Source of the DNA: an uncultured Pseudorhodobacter sp. | Lineage (GTDB): Bacteria; Pseudomonadota; Alphaproteobacteria; Rhodobacterales; Rhodobacteraceae | Reading direction: 5' to 3' | Length of the DNA: 11,357 bases | NCBI GenBank assembly: GCA_945952425.1 | Contig: CAMFIX010000050.1 | Span: 1 to 11,357, forward strand | Shown here: one piece after another, positions 1 to 6,811 of the stretch | How positions within the stretch are numbered: the stretch's first letter is position 1 | Layout: each line of letters opens with the position of its first letter | Notes under the pieces: model-generated | Seen by the model: the letters and a program-made list of their open reading frames with translations, nothing else | What the model was told of the DNA's origin: nothing | The model's database searches: none | Position numbers and translations under genes: made by a program

Positions 1-499
1 CCACATGAACACCCGGTTGTTCTGGACCCCGGGCGCCTGGTGGTTCGGCGGCGGGTCCGACCTGAACCCCTGCATCGAATATGCCGAGGACACTTCCGCC
101 TTCCACAACGTCCTGCATGCCGCCTGCGATCCCTTCGGCGTCGAGATCTATCCCAAGCTGAAGGCCTGGGCGGACGAGTATTTCTTCATCCCCCACCGCA
201 ACCGCGCGCGGGGCGTCGGCGGGATCTTTTACGACGACCTGAACACCGGCGACTGGGAGCGCGACTTCGCCTTCACCCAATCCGTCGGCCGCGCCTTCCT
301 GCCCGCCTTCCTGCCGATCACCCGCGCCCGCATGGGCCAGCCCTTCACGGACCAGGACCGCGAGACGCAGGCGCTTCACCGCGGGCTTTATGCCGAATAC
401 AACCTCGTCTACGACCGCGGCACCAAGTTCGGGCTGGAAACCGGCCATGACGCGAATGCCGTCCTGATGAGCCTGCCGCCGGTCGCCAAATGGCGTTGA
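1..499 (+). CDS. hemF: Aerobic coproporphyrinogen III oxidase, C-terminal part (5' end outside window)
   Basis: HemF catalyses the oxygen-dependent oxidative decarboxylation of coproporphyrinogen III to protoporphyrinogen IX in cytoplasmic heme synthesis. The reading frame is open from base 2 (His-Met-Asn-Thr-Arg), so the gene is cut by the window edge. About 165 residues are visible against roughly 300 for the family. Family landmarks in order are the NTR start of the conserved core, WWFGGGSDLNP, the HR..RGVGGIFYDDL stretch with paired aspartates, and EYNLVYDRGTKFGLETG followed by VLMSLPP. The protein ends just after SLPPVAKW. This lacks the C-terminal tail of the E. coli enzyme, but short ends of this kind are, as I recall, usual in alphaproteobacteria. 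The stop lies inside the start of cobS, a 10-bp overlap. Assignment is firm; the N-terminus cannot be judged. Confidence 0.96.
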   Translation, partial: HMNTRLFWTPGAWWFGGGSDLNPCIEYAEDTSAFHNVLHAACDPFGVEIYPKLKAWADEYFFIPHRNRARGVGGIFYDDLNTGDWERDFAFTQSVGRAFLPAFLPITRARMGQPFTDQDRETQALHRGLYAEYNLVYDRGTKFGLETGHDANAVLMSLPPVAKWR

Positions 500-1221
500 A
501 CGCCTTTCTTCTGGCGCTGCAATTCCTGACGCGGCTGCCGGTGCGCGTGGACTATTCCCCCGAGGCCATGGCCGCCTCGCCGCGGTTTTACCCGGCGGTG
601 GGCGTGGTGGTGGGCGCGCTCGCCGCCCTGGTCTGGGCGCTCTGCCCCTGGTCGCCCGTGGTCTCGGCCTTGGTCACCCTGGCCGTCCTGGTCGCCCTGA
701 CCGGCGGGCTGCACGAGGACGGGCTGGCCGACACGTTCGACGGCCTGGGCGGCATCCGCCCGAAAGAGCGCGCGATGGAGATCATGCGCGACAGCCGCAT
801 CGGCACCTATGGCGTCCTGGCGCTGATCCTGTCTTTGGGCATCCGCAGCGCGGCTTTTGCCGAGCTTCACGCCTTGCCCGCCGTGCTGATCGCAGGCGCC
901 GCCGCCAGCCGGGGCGCGATGGTCTGGGCCATGGCGACCTCGCGCTATGCCCGCAGCCAAGGCGCGGGCAGCGCCGTCGCCCAGGGCATCGACGCCGAGG
1001 CCTTGCGCATCGCCGCCCTCACCGTCGCGCTGGCCACCCTGCCGCTGATCGTGCTTTTGCCTTTGAAATCAGTTCTTTGCGGCGCGGTCGGGCTGACGCT
1101 CGCCGCCTATGCCATGCGCGCCTGGTATCTGCGACGACTGGGCGGTTACACCGGCGACTGTCTCGGCGCCGTGCAGCAGGCGGCCGAGATCGGCTTCCTC
1201 CTCGGCCTGCTTTACGCCTGA
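490..1221 (+). CDS. cobS: Adenosylcobinamide-GDP ribazoletransferase (cobalamin synthase)
   Basis: CobS (CobV) is an integral inner-membrane enzyme that joins adenosylcobinamide-GDP to alpha-ribazole (phosphate) in the last stage of cobalamin assembly. The 243-residue length is normal. Family motifs are visible in order: GGLHEDGLADTFDG at about residues 72-85 (acidic metal/substrate site), MRDSRIGTYG at about 99-108, and GGYTGDCLGA at about 218-227. Several hydrophobic segments lie between them (about 36-70, 108-140, 172-207, 230-243). The ATG overlaps the end of hemF by 10 bp and has no clear Shine-Dalgarno sequence, so translation is probably coupled to hemF. Its stop overlaps the stop of the convergent transporter gene by 10 bp, leaving no room for a terminator between them. 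The usual cob neighbours (cobU, cobT) are not in this window. Confidence 0.96.
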   Translation: MALNAFLLALQFLTRLPVRVDYSPEAMAASPRFYPAVGVVVGALAALVWALCPWSPVVSALVTLAVLVALTGGLHEDGLADTFDGLGGIRPKERAMEIMRDSRIGTYGVLALILSLGIRSAAFAELHALPAVLIAGAAASRGAMVWAMATSRYARSQGAGSAVAQGIDAEALRIAALTVALATLPLIVLLPLKSVLCGAVGLTLAAYAMRAWYLRRLGGYTGDCLGAVQQAAEIGFLLGLLYA

Positions 1222-2084
1222 AGCAGCAGGACGACCCCGGCCACCACGACCGCCATCCCCACCAATTGCCGCGCGCTGGTCTTCTGCCCCAGCCAGGCCG
1301 CGACGCCCTGGGCAAAGATCACCTCGACCAAGGCCAAAGTCCGCACATTGGCCGCCGAGGTCAGCGAGAACCCCAGAAACCAGAATTGCGAGGCGAAGGC
1401 GCCCAGAAACCCCGCCCGCAGCGACGACCGCCACACGCCGAAGGACGCCACCAGCGCCCGGCGGTCAAACAACCCCAGCCAGACCAGCAGCATCGCCGTC
1501 TGCATCGCCAGGCTGACCACCAGCACCGTGGTGGAGCGGATCAGATAGCCGCCCTCCAGCCCCAGGATCGCGCCCCGAAACGCCACGGCCGAGGCGCCGA
1601 ACAGCCCCGCCGCCACCAGCCCCGTTCCCGCCGCCCCCATGTCGCCCAGCCGCGTGCCGGGCTTGACCGTCATCACCAGCACCCCAGCCACCGCCACCGC
1701 GATGGCCAGAAGCGTCATCGCGCCCGGCACCTCCCCCAGCAGAGCCGCCGAGACCAGGGCGACCAGCACCGGCTCGGTCTTCAGCCAGGCCGTGGTGACG
1801 GCGAAATTCGCGCGCTTCATCGTCACCAGCATCAGCGCCGTCGCACCGATCTGCGCCACGGCGCCCAGGGCGGCAAAGCCGAAGGCGCGCAGGTCCAGCT
1901 CCGGCACGGTCTCACCCGTCGCCAGCACCACCGCAACCAGGAACAGCACCGCGAAGGGCAGGCCGAAGAGGAACCGCACCTGCGTCGCGCCAAGCGTGCC
2001 GATCGCCTTGGTCAGCCCCGATTGCGCGGCATTGCGCCCGGTCTGCGCGGCCGCGGCGATCAACGTGACCGGAACCCAGATCAC
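1212..2084 (-). CDS. DMT-superfamily (EamA-type) membrane transporter
   Basis: This is a 290-residue polytopic membrane protein with the two-repeat layout of EamA/DMT permeases: around ten hydrophobic segments, with the signature-like stretch NFAVTTAWLKTEPVLVALVSAALLGE near the end of the first repeat and a matching ALVEVIFAQGVAAWLGQ near the end of the second. The family exports or imports small metabolites; the substrate cannot be read from sequence. I chose the GTG at 2084-2082 as start because the first hydrophobic helix begins there. Its GTGA overlaps the hemE stop by 4 bp, the classic arrangement for translational coupling. An in-frame upstream start near 2294 would add about 70 arginine/glycine-rich residues that lie wholly inside hemE and look like frame shadow. 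The 3' end overlaps cobS by 10 bp, tail to tail. A role connected with tetrapyrrole synthesis is possible from context only. Confidence 0.85.
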   Translation of the reverse strand: MIWVPVTLIAAAAQTGRNAAQSGLTKAIGTLGATQVRFLFGLPFAVLFLVAVVLATGETVPELDLRAFGFAALGAVAQIGATALMLVTMKRANFAVTTAWLKTEPVLVALVSAALLGEVPGAMTLLAIAVAVAGVLVMTVKPGTRLGDMGAAGTGLVAAGLFGASAVAFRGAILGLEGGYLIRSTTVLVVSLAMQTAMLLVWLGLFDRRALVASFGVWRSSLRAGFLGAFASQFWFLGFSLTSAANVRTLALVEVIFAQGVAAWLGQKTSARQLVGMAVVVAGVVLLLQA

Positions 2085-3109
2085 CCCCGCACCGCCTCGA
2101 TCAGGCGATGCACATTGTCGGGGTCGGCATCGGGCGTGATGCCATGGCCGAGGTTGAAGATATGCGCCCCGCCCGAAAAGGCCCGCACGATCCGCTTGGC
2201 CTCCGAGACCAGCCGTGCCCCGCCCTCCACCATCAGCTTGGGGTCGAGATTGCCCTGCACGCAGCCATCGACCTGCACCTCGGCCGCGGCCCAATCGGCG
2301 CTGACCGAATTGTCCAGCGCGACGCCATCCGCCCCCGTCGCCCGGGCGAAGCCCTTGTAGCGGGCGCCTGCCTCGCGCGGGAAGGCGATGATGGGCAGGC
2401 CGGGATGCCGCTCTTTCAAGGCCGCGATGATCTTGCGGGCGGGCGCCACGGCGAAATCGTCGAAATCGGCGCCCTGCAGCGTTCCGGCCCAGCTGTCGAA
2501 CAGCTTCACCACCTCGGCCCCCGCCAGCACCTGCGCCGAAAGATATTCCACCGTCGCCTCGGTGATGAGGTCGACCAGCGCCGCGAAAGTCGCCCGGTCC
2601 TGCGCCTTCAGCGCATGGGCGGGCTCTTGCCCCGGCGTGCCGCGCCCGGCGATGACATAGCTCGCCACCGTCCAGGGCGCACCGGCAAAGCCGATCAGCG
2701 TCGTCTCGGAGGGCAGCTCGCGTTTCAGGATCTTCAGCGTCTCGTAGATGGGCGCGAGGGTTTCATGCACATCGCCGGGGGCGCGCAACTGCGCGAGGCC
2801 CTGGGGCGTCGTCACCGGCGTCAGCCGCGGCCCCTCGCCGGTTTCGAACCACAGATCGACCCCAAGTGCCTGGGGCAGAAGCAGAATATCGGCAAAGAGG
2901 ATCGCCGCGTCGAAGCCAAAGCGGCGGATCGGCTGCAAGGTGACCTCGGCCGCCAGCTCGGGGTTGTAGCAGAGCTTCAGGAAATCGCCCGCCTGCGCCC
3001 GCGTCGCGCGATACTCCGGCAAGTAGCGCCCCGCCTGCCGCATCAGCCAGATCGGCGGCACGGCCTGCACCTCGCCGCGCAGCGCCTTCAGGATCGTTTT
3101 CTCTGCCAT
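2081..3109 (-). CDS. hemE: Uroporphyrinogen III decarboxylase
   Basis: HemE removes the four acetate carboxyl groups of uroporphyrinogen III to give coproporphyrinogen III, a cofactor-free cytoplasmic step. The 342-residue length is typical. Both family signatures are present: PPIWLMRQAGRYLPEYR at about residues 18-34 and GFAGAPWTVASYVIAG at about 140-155. Residues matching the known active site of the human enzyme are all visible: R24, the aspartate D74 in LFADIL, Y151, S206 in FDSWAGT, and H322 in NLGHG. The ATG at 3109 is preceded on the minus strand by a purine-rich GAGGCAGGA that can serve as ribosome binding site. The gene is divergent from hemC across 121 bp and overlaps the downstream transporter start by 4 bp, so the two minus-strand genes probably form one transcript. 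Nothing looks damaged. Confidence 0.97.
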   Translation of the reverse strand: MAEKTILKALRGEVQAVPPIWLMRQAGRYLPEYRATRAQAGDFLKLCYNPELAAEVTLQPIRRFGFDAAILFADILLLPQALGVDLWFETGEGPRLTPVTTPQGLAQLRAPGDVHETLAPIYETLKILKRELPSETTLIGFAGAPWTVASYVIAGRGTPGQEPAHALKAQDRATFAALVDLITEATVEYLSAQVLAGAEVVKLFDSWAGTLQGADFDDFAVAPARKIIAALKERHPGLPIIAFPREAGARYKGFARATGADGVALDNSVSADWAAAEVQVDGCVQGNLDPKLMVEGGARLVSEAKRIVRAFSGGAHIFNLGHGITPDADPDNVHRLIEAVRG

Positions 3110-3157
3110 TGTCCTGCCTCTCGCCGGGCCGGTCCGACAGCCCGCCCCTCTGACACA

Positions 3158-3186
3158 TGCCTTGCCGCCCGACGCGAAAGTGTCAA
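3158..3186 (-). promoter_or_regulatory. Candidate hemE promoter
   Basis: On the minus strand a perfect TTGACA (3186-3181) could be a -35 element. A 17-bp spacer leads to AAGGCA (3163-3158), a poor -10. Transcription would begin near 3151, giving a leader of about 40 nt. The -35 is convincing and the -10 is not; alphaproteobacterial -10 boxes are often weak. The same bases form one arm of an inverted repeat, TGACAC (3151-3156) and GTGTCA (3180-3185), which flanks the putative core promoter. Confidence 0.35.
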
Positions 3187-3195
3187 GTCCAGCGA

Positions 3196-3224
3196 TTGCC
3201 TGGGGCGTCTTTGGGGGTTAACAA
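3196..3224 (+). promoter_or_regulatory. Candidate hemC promoter, possibly leaderless transcript
   Basis: TTGCCT (3196-3201), a 17-bp spacer and TAACAA (3219-3224) make a plausible sigma-70 type promoter. The expected start, 7 nt past the -10, is base 3231, exactly the A of the hemC ATG. The only Shine-Dalgarno-like run, GGGGG at 3213-3217, is 13 nt from the start codon, further than usual. The arrangement would fit a leaderless mRNA, but the boxes match consensus only moderately. Confidence 0.3.
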
Positions 3225-3230
3225 TGCGCC

Positions 3231-4166
3231 ATGACCCAGATTTGGCCCACCCCCGCAGACCCATTGAAAATCGGCACCCGCGGCTCTCCGCTGGCCCTGG
3301 CCCAGGCGCACGAGACCAAAGACCGGCTCGCCGCCGCCTTCGACCTTCCGGCGGAGGCCTTCGAGATCGTGGTCATAAAGGTCACCGGCGATGCGATCCA
3401 GGACCGGGCGCTGAAAGACATCGGCGGCAAGGGGCTTTTCACGCGCGAAATCGAAGAGGCGCTGCTGGAGGGCGCCATCGACATCGCGGTCCATTCGATG
3501 AAGGACATGCCGGTCGATCAGCCCGCGGGCCTGGTGTTGGACTGCTACCTCCCGCGGGAGGATGTGCGCGACGCCTTCGTCTCGCTGTCGGCCACAGGTC
3601 TGGGCGATCTGCCGCGGGGGGCGGTGCTGGGGTCTTCCAGCTTGCGGCGGCGGGCGCAGGTGACCCTGCGGCGGCCTGACCTGCAGCTGGTGGAGTTCCG
3701 CGGCAACGTCCAGACCCGGATGAAGAAACTGGGCGAAGGGGTGGCGGCGGCGACCTTCCTGGCCATGGCCGGGCTGAACCGGCTGGGGATGACCGCGGTG
3801 GTCCGTTCCGCCATCGAGCCCGAAGAGATGCTGCCCGCCGTGGCCCAAGGCGCCATTGGGGTCGAACGGCGGGTCTCGGATGCCCGCGTCGAGGCCCTTC
3901 TGGCCGCGATCCACCACCGCGACACCGGCCTTCGCCTGGTCGCGGAACGGGCGTTTCTGAAAACCCTGGACGGCTCGTGCCAGACCCCCATCGCGGGGCT
4001 GGCCGTGCTGGAGGGCGGGCTCTGGCTGCGGGGCGAGATCCTGCGGCCGGACGGTTCGGCCGTCATCGCCGGGGAACGGCGCGGGGCGGTCACGGATGGC
4101 GCGGCGCTGGGGGAAGACCTGGCGCGCGAGCTTCTGGCCAAGGCGGGGCCCGGCTTTTTCGGGTGA
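3231..4166 (+). CDS. hemC: Porphobilinogen deaminase (hydroxymethylbilane synthase)
   Basis: HemC polymerises four porphobilinogen molecules head to tail into hydroxymethylbilane, the linear precursor of all tetrapyrroles, in the cytoplasm. The 311-residue length is standard. Key features are the N-terminal KIGTRGSPLALAQA (about residues 13-26), catalytic aspartate D92 in HSMKDMP, the substrate-binding arginines in SSSLRRRAQ (about 135-143), and C250 in DGSCQTP, the cysteine that carries the dipyrromethane cofactor. An ATG at 3224 is out of frame; the one at 3231 gives the family N-terminus. The gene is divergent from hemE, which acts two steps later, and is followed by two strong hairpins. 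No hemD (uroporphyrinogen III synthase) follows it here; the next gene is on the other strand. Confidence 0.97.
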   Translation: MTQIWPTPADPLKIGTRGSPLALAQAHETKDRLAAAFDLPAEAFEIVVIKVTGDAIQDRALKDIGGKGLFTREIEEALLEGAIDIAVHSMKDMPVDQPAGLVLDCYLPREDVRDAFVSLSATGLGDLPRGAVLGSSSLRRRAQVTLRRPDLQLVEFRGNVQTRMKKLGEGVAAATFLAMAGLNRLGMTAVVRSAIEPEEMLPAVAQGAIGVERRVSDARVEALLAAIHHRDTGLRLVAERAFLKTLDGSCQTPIAGLAVLEGGLWLRGEILRPDGSAVIAGERRGAVTDGAALGEDLARELLAKAGPGFFG

Positions 4167-4168
4167 TT

Positions 4169-4228
4169 GGGGGGCCAGCCCCCCCCCGCGCCGATTGGTT
4201 CTCGAACCGATGGCGCCCCAATCGGCGC
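4169..4228 (+). terminator. Double hairpin at the 3' end of hemC
   Basis: Two stem-loops begin 3 nt after the hemC stop. The first (4169-4184) pairs GGGGGG with CCCCCC around CCAG. The second is a perfect 11-bp inverted repeat, GCGCCGATTGG (4188-4198) with CCAATCGGCGC (4218-4228), enclosing 19 nt. An alternative nested pairing is ATTGGTT with AACCGAT around CTCG. No U-tract follows directly; instead comes the AT-rich motif at 4234-4260. Likely transcription termination or 3'-end protection for hemC. Confidence 0.65.
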
Positions 4229-4233
4229 ACCCC

Positions 4234-4260
4234 GGGATATTTATGCAAATGTGAATAGAG
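4234..4260 (+). repeat. 3'-end motif, plus-strand copy (downstream of hemC)
   Basis: A 27-nt element begins with GGGATATTT, then GCAA at offset 12-15, GAA at 20-22 and GAG at 25-27. It shares 21 of 27 positions with the reverse complement of 4273-4299. It follows the hemC hairpins in the direction of hemC transcription. From memory, similar GGxATATTT/GCAA/GAA elements after GC hairpins are abundant between genes in Rhodobacterales genomes. I cannot check copy number here. Confidence 0.6.
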
Positions 4261-4272
4261 GCGCGCGCGCTT

Positions 4273-4299
4273 CTCCTTTCATACTTGCGAAAATATCCC
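4273..4299 (-). repeat. 3'-end motif, minus-strand copy (downstream of the MFS gene)
   Basis: Read on the minus strand this is the partner of 4234-4260, with an identical GGGATATTT head and conserved GCAA, TGAA and GAG positions. It follows the stop of the upstream MFS gene after a short GC-rich stretch with small hairpin potential (CGGAG/CTCCG within 4301-4313), and so resembles an intrinsic terminator with its T-rich tail. The two copies face each other across an alternating GC run at 4261-4270. Confidence 0.6.
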
Positions 4300-4319
4300 C
4301 GCCGGAGGCTCCGCCCGTC

Positions 4320-5486
4320 TCACCCGCGCCGCGGCATCAGGGCAAGCGCGCCGACCAGGCTGAGCCCAGCCCCCAAAGCCGCCGCCAAAGCATAGCCCTG
4401 CGCCCAGGTGCCAAGCGCGAAACAGGCGGCGGCCATGGCGTCGCCGGTCACTTTCATCAGCGCCATCAGGGCTGCGGCGGTGCCAGGCCGGGCCGACAGA
4501 GCGTCCTGCAGGACGGCGATCGGCAGGGTCAGGGTCAGCGCGCCGCCCATCGCCGCCGGGATCGGCAAGAGCCAAAGCCAGGGTGAGCCTGCCAAAAGCG
4601 GGATTCCGGCCAGGTGGATGGCGTAAAGGCCGGTGCCCAGCAGAATCAGCTGCGGGCGAGGCAGGCGCAGGAGGATCGGCAGGGTCAGCATGAAGGGCAC
4701 TTCCAGCCCCGCCGTGATCCCTGCGTAAAGCGGCGCCTCGGCGCCGTGGCCGGCCTCGGTCAGGGAAAGGCCCAGCACCGCCCAATAGACCGCCCCCGGC
4801 GCCGTCACCGCACCGAGCGCCAGGATGGTGCGCGGCAGGCCGGGGGTGCCGAGCTCTCTCAGCGCCGCGCGGATCGACAGGCCGGAGGGCCGGTCCCCCG
4901 CCACCGCCTTGGGCCAGCGCGCCCAGGTCAGCGCCAGCATGGCCAGCGCCAGGACCAGCGCCACCGGATAGATCGCCCGCGCCGGCACGCCCGCCCCGGT
5001 CGCCCAGGCCCAAAGCGGCAGGACGAAGAGGTAGGGCAAGGCGAAGAGCGCGCGGATGGTGGACTGGATGGCATCGCGCTCGGCCGGGAAGGGCTCGGCC
5101 GCGAGGCGGCCTTGTGCGAAAAGCTGGCCGAACAAGGTGTTGGCGGGGAAGAGCAGCCCCTGCGCCAAAAGGAAGGCCGGGGTCGAGGGGGCGAGCGTCA
5201 TCGCCAGCGCCCCGCTGACCATCAGCGCGCAGGCGCCGAGTGCGATGCTGCGGCGGTCGGCCGTCTGGTCGGCGCGGATGCCCGCCGCCAGTGCCGCCGC
5301 CACCGAGACCAGCGTCGCCGCCAGCATCAGCCCCGCGTAACCGCGGTCGCCCAGGCCGAACTCTTTCACCGCCATGACCGGCACATAGGGCCCGAAGGAA
5401 CAGGCCAGCGCGCCCTGCAAAAGCATCAGCCCGGCCACCATGCGCAAGGTCGGGTCGCGCAGAATCCGCGCTTGCGGCTCAAACAT
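4320..5486 (-). CDS. MFS transporter, SET (sugar efflux)-like, downstream copy
   Basis: This 388-residue protein has about twelve hydrophobic segments and no signal peptide, the layout of a major facilitator permease of the inner membrane. It is a diverged paralog of the gene just upstream. Shared landmarks are the N-terminal (D/H)PTLRM, LF(Y)GQ.FA..RLA near residues 117-128, RD.I..TIR near 136-144, AG.EVP.ML, and QD...RPGTAA near the C-terminal third. The last pattern recalls the QDLMPG..G.AT stretch of SetA-type sugar efflux pumps, so a sugar or related polyol is a reasonable guess. The ATG at 5486 lies 8 bp inside the preceding gene and has no clear ribosome binding site, suggesting coupled translation. 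The substrate is unknown; a drug-efflux role cannot be excluded. Confidence 0.85.
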   Translation of the reverse strand: MFEPQARILRDPTLRMVAGLMLLQGALACSFGPYVPVMAVKEFGLGDRGYAGLMLAATLVSVAAALAAGIRADQTADRRSIALGACALMVSGALAMTLAPSTPAFLLAQGLLFPANTLFGQLFAQGRLAAEPFPAERDAIQSTIRALFALPYLFVLPLWAWATGAGVPARAIYPVALVLALAMLALTWARWPKAVAGDRPSGLSIRAALRELGTPGLPRTILALGAVTAPGAVYWAVLGLSLTEAGHGAEAPLYAGITAGLEVPFMLTLPILLRLPRPQLILLGTGLYAIHLAGIPLLAGSPWLWLLPIPAAMGGALTLTLPIAVLQDALSARPGTAAALMALMKVTGDAMAAACFALGTWAQGYALAAALGAGLSLVGALALMPRRG

Positions 5487-6690
5487 GCGCGGGTCGCATC
5501 AGCCAGGCCTTGCGGTCCACCAGCCAGAGCCCCGCCGCCCCGCCCAGGCTGACCGTCACGCCGAGCAGCGCCGCGGCCTCGAACCCGCCGAGCCCGGTGC
5601 CCTGCGCAAAGACCAGCGCCGTCGTCACATCCGACACCAGCTTTTGCACCGCCAGCATCGCCGCTGCGGTGCCGGGGCGGCCTGCCATCAAATCCTGGTA
5701 ATAGGGGATCGGCGTCGTGATGATCGCCGCACCCCCGACCCCCGCCAGCAGCGTGCCCAGCCACAGGAAGGGGGTGTCCACCCAGATCGGCATCATCACC
5801 AGGTGCAGCGCATAGATCGCCGCCCCGATGGCCGCCAGGCCGGGACGCGAGAGCAGCCGGGCGAAGCGCGGCAGGATCAGCATGGCCGGAACCTCCCACC
5901 CTGCCACCAGCCCGATGTACAGCGCGACATCCGAGGCATCGCGCAGGGGCGAGGCGTCGAAGATCAGCGAGGTCAGCACCATATAAAGGTTCCCGGCCGA
6001 GGCGATGAAGCCGATCAGCATCACCCGCAGCGCCACATGCGGCCGGGCGATCTGCACCAGCGCCTGATGCAGGCGCAGGCCCGACCTTTCATCCTCCCAA
6101 CTGGTGGCGCCGTCCTTGGGCCAGGCGACGAGGATGACAACCAGCAGCCCAAGGCTCGCCGCGCCGCCCGAGACATAGACCGCCATCTCCGACAGGCCGA
6201 AGCCGAAGGCGAAGGTCCAGAAGATCAGCATGGCGAGGAAGGCCAGCGACAGATTCGACCGGATCGTGCCGAGGATGCCGTCGCGGTCCGCCTCCTCCCG
6301 GCTGGCGAGGCGGGCGAGCGCGAAAATCTGGCCGTAAAGCGAGGAGGCGACGGGCAGCAGCACGCCATGGAAGGCGATCAGCGAGAGCTTGCCCGGGAAG
6401 GCCAGCATCAGCCCGACGCCCAAGGTCGAACACAGCGCCGCCACCAGCGCCAAAAGCCTGCGCCGCCCGTATTGGTCGCCCAACACGCCAAACAGCACCG
6501 AGGACACGACCGCCACCGCCGAGGCGCAGGTCAGAAGCCAGGAAAACTCGGTCTTGCTCAGCCCGATCCGCTCGATCGCGATGACGGATTGATAGGGGTA
6601 AAGCGAGGCATTCTGCGCGCCCAAAAGCAGCAGGGCCAAGGCGATCATTCGCAGCGTCGGATGACGCAGCACATGTCTTATCGAAGTCAT
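5479..6690 (-). CDS. MFS transporter, SET (sugar efflux)-like, upstream copy
   Basis: This is a 403-residue inner-membrane MFS protein with about twelve predicted helices. The loop between helices 2 and 3 carries the typical GxLGDxxGRRRLL (GVLGDQYGRRRLL, about residues 68-80), which is much better preserved here than in its downstream paralog. The C-terminal half contains TPIPYYQDLMAGRPGTAA, resembling the SetA/SetB sugar efflux family. It is the promoter-proximal gene of a two-gene unit and overlaps the next by 8 bp. Its start lies 18 bp from a perfect LacI-type operator and 34 bp below a good promoter, so expression is probably induced by a sugar or derivative. Direction of transport is unknown; SET-like MFS proteins can be importers as well as exporters. 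Confidence 0.87.
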   Translation of the reverse strand: MTSIRHVLRHPTLRMIALALLLLGAQNASLYPYQSVIAIERIGLSKTEFSWLLTCASAVAVVSSVLFGVLGDQYGRRRLLALVAALCSTLGVGLMLAFPGKLSLIAFHGVLLPVASSLYGQIFALARLASREEADRDGILGTIRSNLSLAFLAMLIFWTFAFGFGLSEMAVYVSGGAASLGLLVVILVAWPKDGATSWEDERSGLRLHQALVQIARPHVALRVMLIGFIASAGNLYMVLTSLIFDASPLRDASDVALYIGLVAGWEVPAMLILPRFARLLSRPGLAAIGAAIYALHLVMMPIWVDTPFLWLGTLLAGVGGAAIITTPIPYYQDLMAGRPGTAAAMLAVQKLVSDVTTALVFAQGTGLGGFEAAALLGVTVSLGGAAGLWLVDRKAWLMRPAHV

Positions 6691-6708
6691 ATTCGTCCGG
6701 GGAGCTTA

Positions 6709-6722
6709 GGAAAACGTTTTCC
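6709..6722. promoter_or_regulatory. LacI-family operator (perfect palindrome)
   Basis: GGAAAACGTTTTCC is a perfect 14-bp palindrome with the central CG that is characteristic of LacI/GalR-family repressor sites. It lies directly downstream of the predicted start of the MFS promoter (about +2 to +15), a classic position for repression. A related site, sharing AAAnCGTTTT, lies upstream of the alpha-glucosidase at 10060-10073. Confidence 0.72.
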
Positions 6723-6730
6723 GTGCAGAC

Positions 6731-6759
6731 AGGATAAAGAGGGTGCCGGGCGATGTCCA
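6731..6759 (-). promoter_or_regulatory. Promoter of the MFS transporter pair
   Basis: On the minus strand TGGACA (6759-6754), a 17-bp spacer and TATCCT (6736-6731) form a good sigma-70 promoter. The predicted start near 6724 is followed at once by the LacI-type palindrome and then the MFS start codon at 6690, giving a leader of about 34 nt. Confidence 0.55.
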
Positions 6760-6811
6760 GACCGTGGCCGACATATCCTGTCGCCAATTGCACAACGAAA
6801 TGTGAACCGGC

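Noticed and set aside
2085..2294. N-terminal extension of the EamA permease inside hemE
   Set aside because: The extension is arginine/glycine-rich with no family similarity, and the membrane protein begins naturally at the GTG at 2084.
3110..3230. Search for FNR (TTGAT-N4-ATCAA) and PpsR (TGT-N12-ACA) sites between hemE and hemC
   Set aside because: No acceptable match to either consensus was found, so oxygen or light control of these genes cannot be claimed from this region.
2108..3679. Long plus-strand open frame of 523 codons across hemE and into hemC
   Set aside because: It is antisense to hemE and then an alternative frame of hemC; both real genes have full catalytic motifs.
4261..4270. 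Alternating GC run (possible Z-DNA)
   Set aside because: Ten bases of alternating GC are unremarkable in DNA of this composition and gain meaning only as the centre of the paired motif.
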